From Prevotellaceae bacterium UBA1716 (GTDB lineage Bacteria > Bacteroidota > Bacteroidia > Bacteroidales > Bacteroidaceae), in the NCBI GenBank assembly GCA_002317225.1, contig DCIW01000266.1, positions 1-24,894 on the forward strand: 24,894 bases of DNA. Direction: 5' to 3'. Of this stretch, positions 23,077 to 24,894 are shown piece after piece. Each line of letters begins with the position of its first letter. The stretch's first letter is position 1. A program made the translations under genes and the position numbers. The notes beneath the pieces were generated by a model that had not been told where the DNA came from, did not search any database, and saw only the letters and a program-made list of their open reading frames with translations.

Positions 23077-23216
23077 ATATTTTTAAGTTTTTAAGTTTTT
23101 GAGTTTTTAAGTTTATTCGTTTTATGTAGTAAACGGTTTGAGTTATTTATGTAGCATAACGGTTTGAACCATTTAGAACGTAAAAACTTATAAACTTAAA
23201 AAACTTATAAACTTAT
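23077..23216 (-). repeat. Repeat-filled uppS leader: octamer tandems in inverted arms plus two 25-base direct repeats
   Basis: Four AAGTTTTT-type octamers (23085-23116) face three to four AAACTTAT-type octamers in the opposite sense (23184-23216). Between them are two direct repeats of about 25 bases (23121-23145 and 23146-23171), both starting TTTATGTAG and sharing ACGGTTTGA. A transcript running into uppS would fold into an A/U-rich stem carrying the two repeats in its loop. Confidence 0.6.
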
Positions 23217-23885
23217 TTAATTATTACATTTTCTAAGTTTTTGGAACATATCGTAGCTGACCGTAATCATTGTCCACGAATAGCTGTCCTTATTCTTCAG
23301 GAATCCGCTATTGATATAGTATGGATCCTTCACGTTGTCGAGTTTGTCGCTCAGTGAGAAACGCATGGTCCAGTCGAGACCCACATTCCATCTTGGAGCA
23401 ATCTTGTATTTAACACCAAAACCTATTGGTATGTTCATGGTGAAAACATTGCAATAGGTGAATCCAAGACCAGCCTGGATATATGGTGTAAAGCGTTTAT
23501 GGCCTTTATAACCCGTACCCGTACCAAAACCGAAGAAGTTGATTTCGTACTGACAACCGAGGTCGAACAGCGGGTTCGAAAACTTCATCTGCTCTTCCGT
23601 CAGGTCGGGGTAGTAGTTTTTGCTCTTGCTGAAGTCGCCTGCCACTCCTCCATATCCTAAGTTGAACTTAAGGGCCATACGCGGATTGAGGTTGTAGCGT
23701 GCAAAAGCACCTGCAGCAGGTCTGGTGTTCTTGTAGAATGTATGGTAGTTGGCATCTCCCAAATAGAAGCTGCCACCGCCCATCACTCCAAACTCCATCT
23801 TGTATTCAGCCTCTTGAGCGTGGACCGAACCCGAGACGAAGCACAACGAAATGAGTGCAATAATTATCTTATCACACCACTCCAT
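23217..23885 (-). CDS. DUF6089-like outer-membrane beta-barrel protein
   Basis: The 222-residue protein has a signal peptide from the ATG at 23885 (MEWCDKIIIALISLCFVSGSVHAQ). An earlier in-frame TTG at 23912 would add nine polar residues before it and is less likely. The mature part is a series of amphipathic strands with Tyr, Gly and Phe, such as E-F-G-V-M-G-G-G-S-F-Y-L-G-D and F-T-P-Y-I-Q-A-G-L-G-F-T-Y. This is typical of small outer-membrane barrels and of the DUF6089 family. Function is unknown. It overlaps the end of the DUF6242 gene by 22 bases, pointing to translational coupling. Its steady place beside uppS and bamA suggests a role in the cell envelope. Confidence 0.8.
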   Translation of the reverse strand: MEWCDKIIIALISLCFVSGSVHAQEAEYKMEFGVMGGGSFYLGDANYHTFYKNTRPAAGAFARYNLNPRMALKFNLGYGGVAGDFSKSKNYYPDLTEEQMKFSNPLFDLGCQYEINFFGFGTGTGYKGHKRFTPYIQAGLGFTYCNVFTMNIPIGFGVKYKIAPRWNVGLDWTMRFSLSDKLDNVKDPYYINSGFLKNKDSYSWTMITVSYDMFQKLRKCNN

Positions 23886-24894
23886 ACTTTGCCACCTTTC
23901 TGGATAATCCAAAGTTTGTCGTTGAAAGCAACCAATTCGGCCATACCATCAGCTGCACTGAGTTCAACTGGCAATGGATATTTATCATAATTTTTCCAAG
24001 TGATACCGTTATCGTCCGAACGATAGATATACTTGTAAGCATTCGATTCGTCTTCAATACCGATAGCGAATAAGCTGCCGTTGAGCATGCACGAACTCAT
24101 GTGCTTAAACTTAGGCAGTGAGTAAGGATTATCATCCGTAACCTGGATATACATCCACTTTTGGTTAGTTTCGTAGTCCGGAGAAGTTACCTTGTACCAA
24201 GAAACTGCAGTATTATCGTCGGTGATACCATTCATCATGCTGATAATGATATTCGAATTGCTTCTCGAAGTGTAGCAGAATGAGTTGATACACTTAGTAG
24301 GCAACATATCCGAATCTGCATTTTTTACCTTAGTCCAAATTCCAAAGCCTTCTGTACTCATAATATCTTCTCCTTCTGTAACATAGAAGTATTGATCATC
24401 CGCAGTAAGAATTCTTCCGCTAGGGAAATCGTATATCTTCGTGCTTACATAATCCTCAATCTTATATAATAATCCATCAGTGCCCATAGCATAAAGATTA
24501 TCCTTATACACAGTGACCGACTGATAATCAATGTCAGCACCTTCAATTACCTTTGGTTCAGACCAAGTGGAGAGATTTTCATTACCAGTTGATGTAGTCA
24601 TCTTCACCTTGCCATCAGCATCCTTGAAGGTAGCGCATACCTGATTCTTATAGTAGAAAGTCTTGAAATCAGTGTTGACAGAGAACTTATAGCTCTCCTT
24701 GTTCCAAACAAGAGTATCTGTAGAATAAGCGCTCTTCTTGATAGAAACAACATATTTCTTAGCAGAAATACCATCGTAACCAACAGATGTTACGTTGATT
24801 GGCTTTGAAAAATCAAGCGAATCCGAACCACTTGTCAATTGATAATAGATGCCATCTTCAAACTGAGCGTACACTTTACCGTTAGCAGTAAAAG
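23864..24894 (-). CDS. DUF6242-like protein, C-terminal part (partial)
   Basis: The frame runs through the right edge of the window without a start: codons before the GTG at 24874 encode F-T-A-N-G-K, so the N-terminus is missing. About 343 residues are visible. The repeated short motifs (D-N-L-Y-A-M-G-T-D-G-L-L-Y-K, W-Y-K-V-T-S, S-D-D-N-G-I-T-W-K, L-V-A-F-N-D-K-L-W-I-I-Q-K-G-G) are blade-like strands of a beta-propeller, including an Asp-box (SDDNGITW) near the C-terminus. This agrees with DUF6242 proteins of Prevotella and Bacteroides, which are usually exported lipoproteins; the signal would be outside the window. Function is unknown. It overlaps the DUF6089 gene and probably heads the envelope operon. 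Confidence 0.75.
   Translation of the reverse strand, partial: FTANGKVYAQFEDGIYYQLTSGSDSLDFSKPINVTSVGYDGISAKKYVVSIKKSAYSTDTLVWNKESYKFSVNTDFKTFYYKNQVCATFKDADGKVKMTTSTGNENLSTWSEPKVIEGADIDYQSVTVYKDNLYAMGTDGLLYKIEDYVSTKIYDFPSGRILTADDQYFYVTEGEDIMSTEGFGIWTKVKNADSDMLPTKCINSFCYTSRSNSNIIISMMNGITDDNTAVSWYKVTSPDYETNQKWMYIQVTDDNPYSLPKFKHMSSCMLNGSLFAIGIEDESNAYKYIYRSDDNGITWKNYDKYPLPVELSAADGMAELVAFNDKLWIIQKGGKVWSGVIR

Overview
The window looks like chromosome of a Bacteroidales bacterium, most likely Prevotella or Segatella. Supporting signs are Bacteroidetes-type -7 promoter elements (TAnnTTTG) in front of several genes, starts without obvious Shine-Dalgarno sequences, a DUF6242/DUF6089/uppS/bamA/ompH gene order, a (YG)n-tailed Wzc kinase and a BT0820-like HAD protein. 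The assignment is inferred from protein families and gene order, not from a database search.

Region 1 (1-4105, + strand) looks accessory. It holds the end of a VirE/PriCT-2-type primase-like protein, an unrecognised 284-residue protein closed by a strong hairpin, then a pair made of an unrecognised 203-residue protein and a 617-residue SF2 helicase-like protein whose Walker A lysine is replaced (GLGAT). Hairpins separate and close this pair.

Region 2 (4106-6534, + strand) is groES-groEL. Upstream lie stacked short palindromes and a sigma-54-like TGGCAC-N5-TTGTA element. GC-rich palindromes follow both stop codons.

Region 3 (6497-13315, - strand) holds two units. One is comM (YifB-type AAA+ ATPase) followed by a NTP_transf_5 nucleotidyltransferase-like gene. 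The other is an operon of a BT0820-like HAD hydrolase, the Wza-like export lipoprotein and the Wzc-like tyrosine autokinase. It starts at a consensus -7 element and ends at a strong terminator. No glycosyltransferase or flippase genes are nearby.

Region 4 (13558-16001, - strand) is a carboxynorspermidine/carboxyspermidine synthase-like gene followed by recA.

Region 5 (16002-16596) is an AT-rich non-coding block. It carries four exact copies of TTATCAACA, several near copies, further repeated 9-10-mers and a 10-bp inverted repeat. This is the most striking non-coding signal in the window: a DnaA-box-like cluster and a candidate replication origin.

Region 6 (16597-24894, - strand) is an envelope-biogenesis block. 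In transcription order it reads DUF6242 (cut by the window edge), DUF6089, uppS, bamA, three Skp/OmpH-like chaperones, then murI. It covers the lipid carrier for peptidoglycan and O-antigen, outer-membrane protein assembly with its chaperones, and D-glutamate supply. A 15-bp inverted repeat enclosing nested palindromes lies between the last ompH and murI. Short tandem heptamer or octamer words lie just upstream of groEL, recA, murI and uppS.
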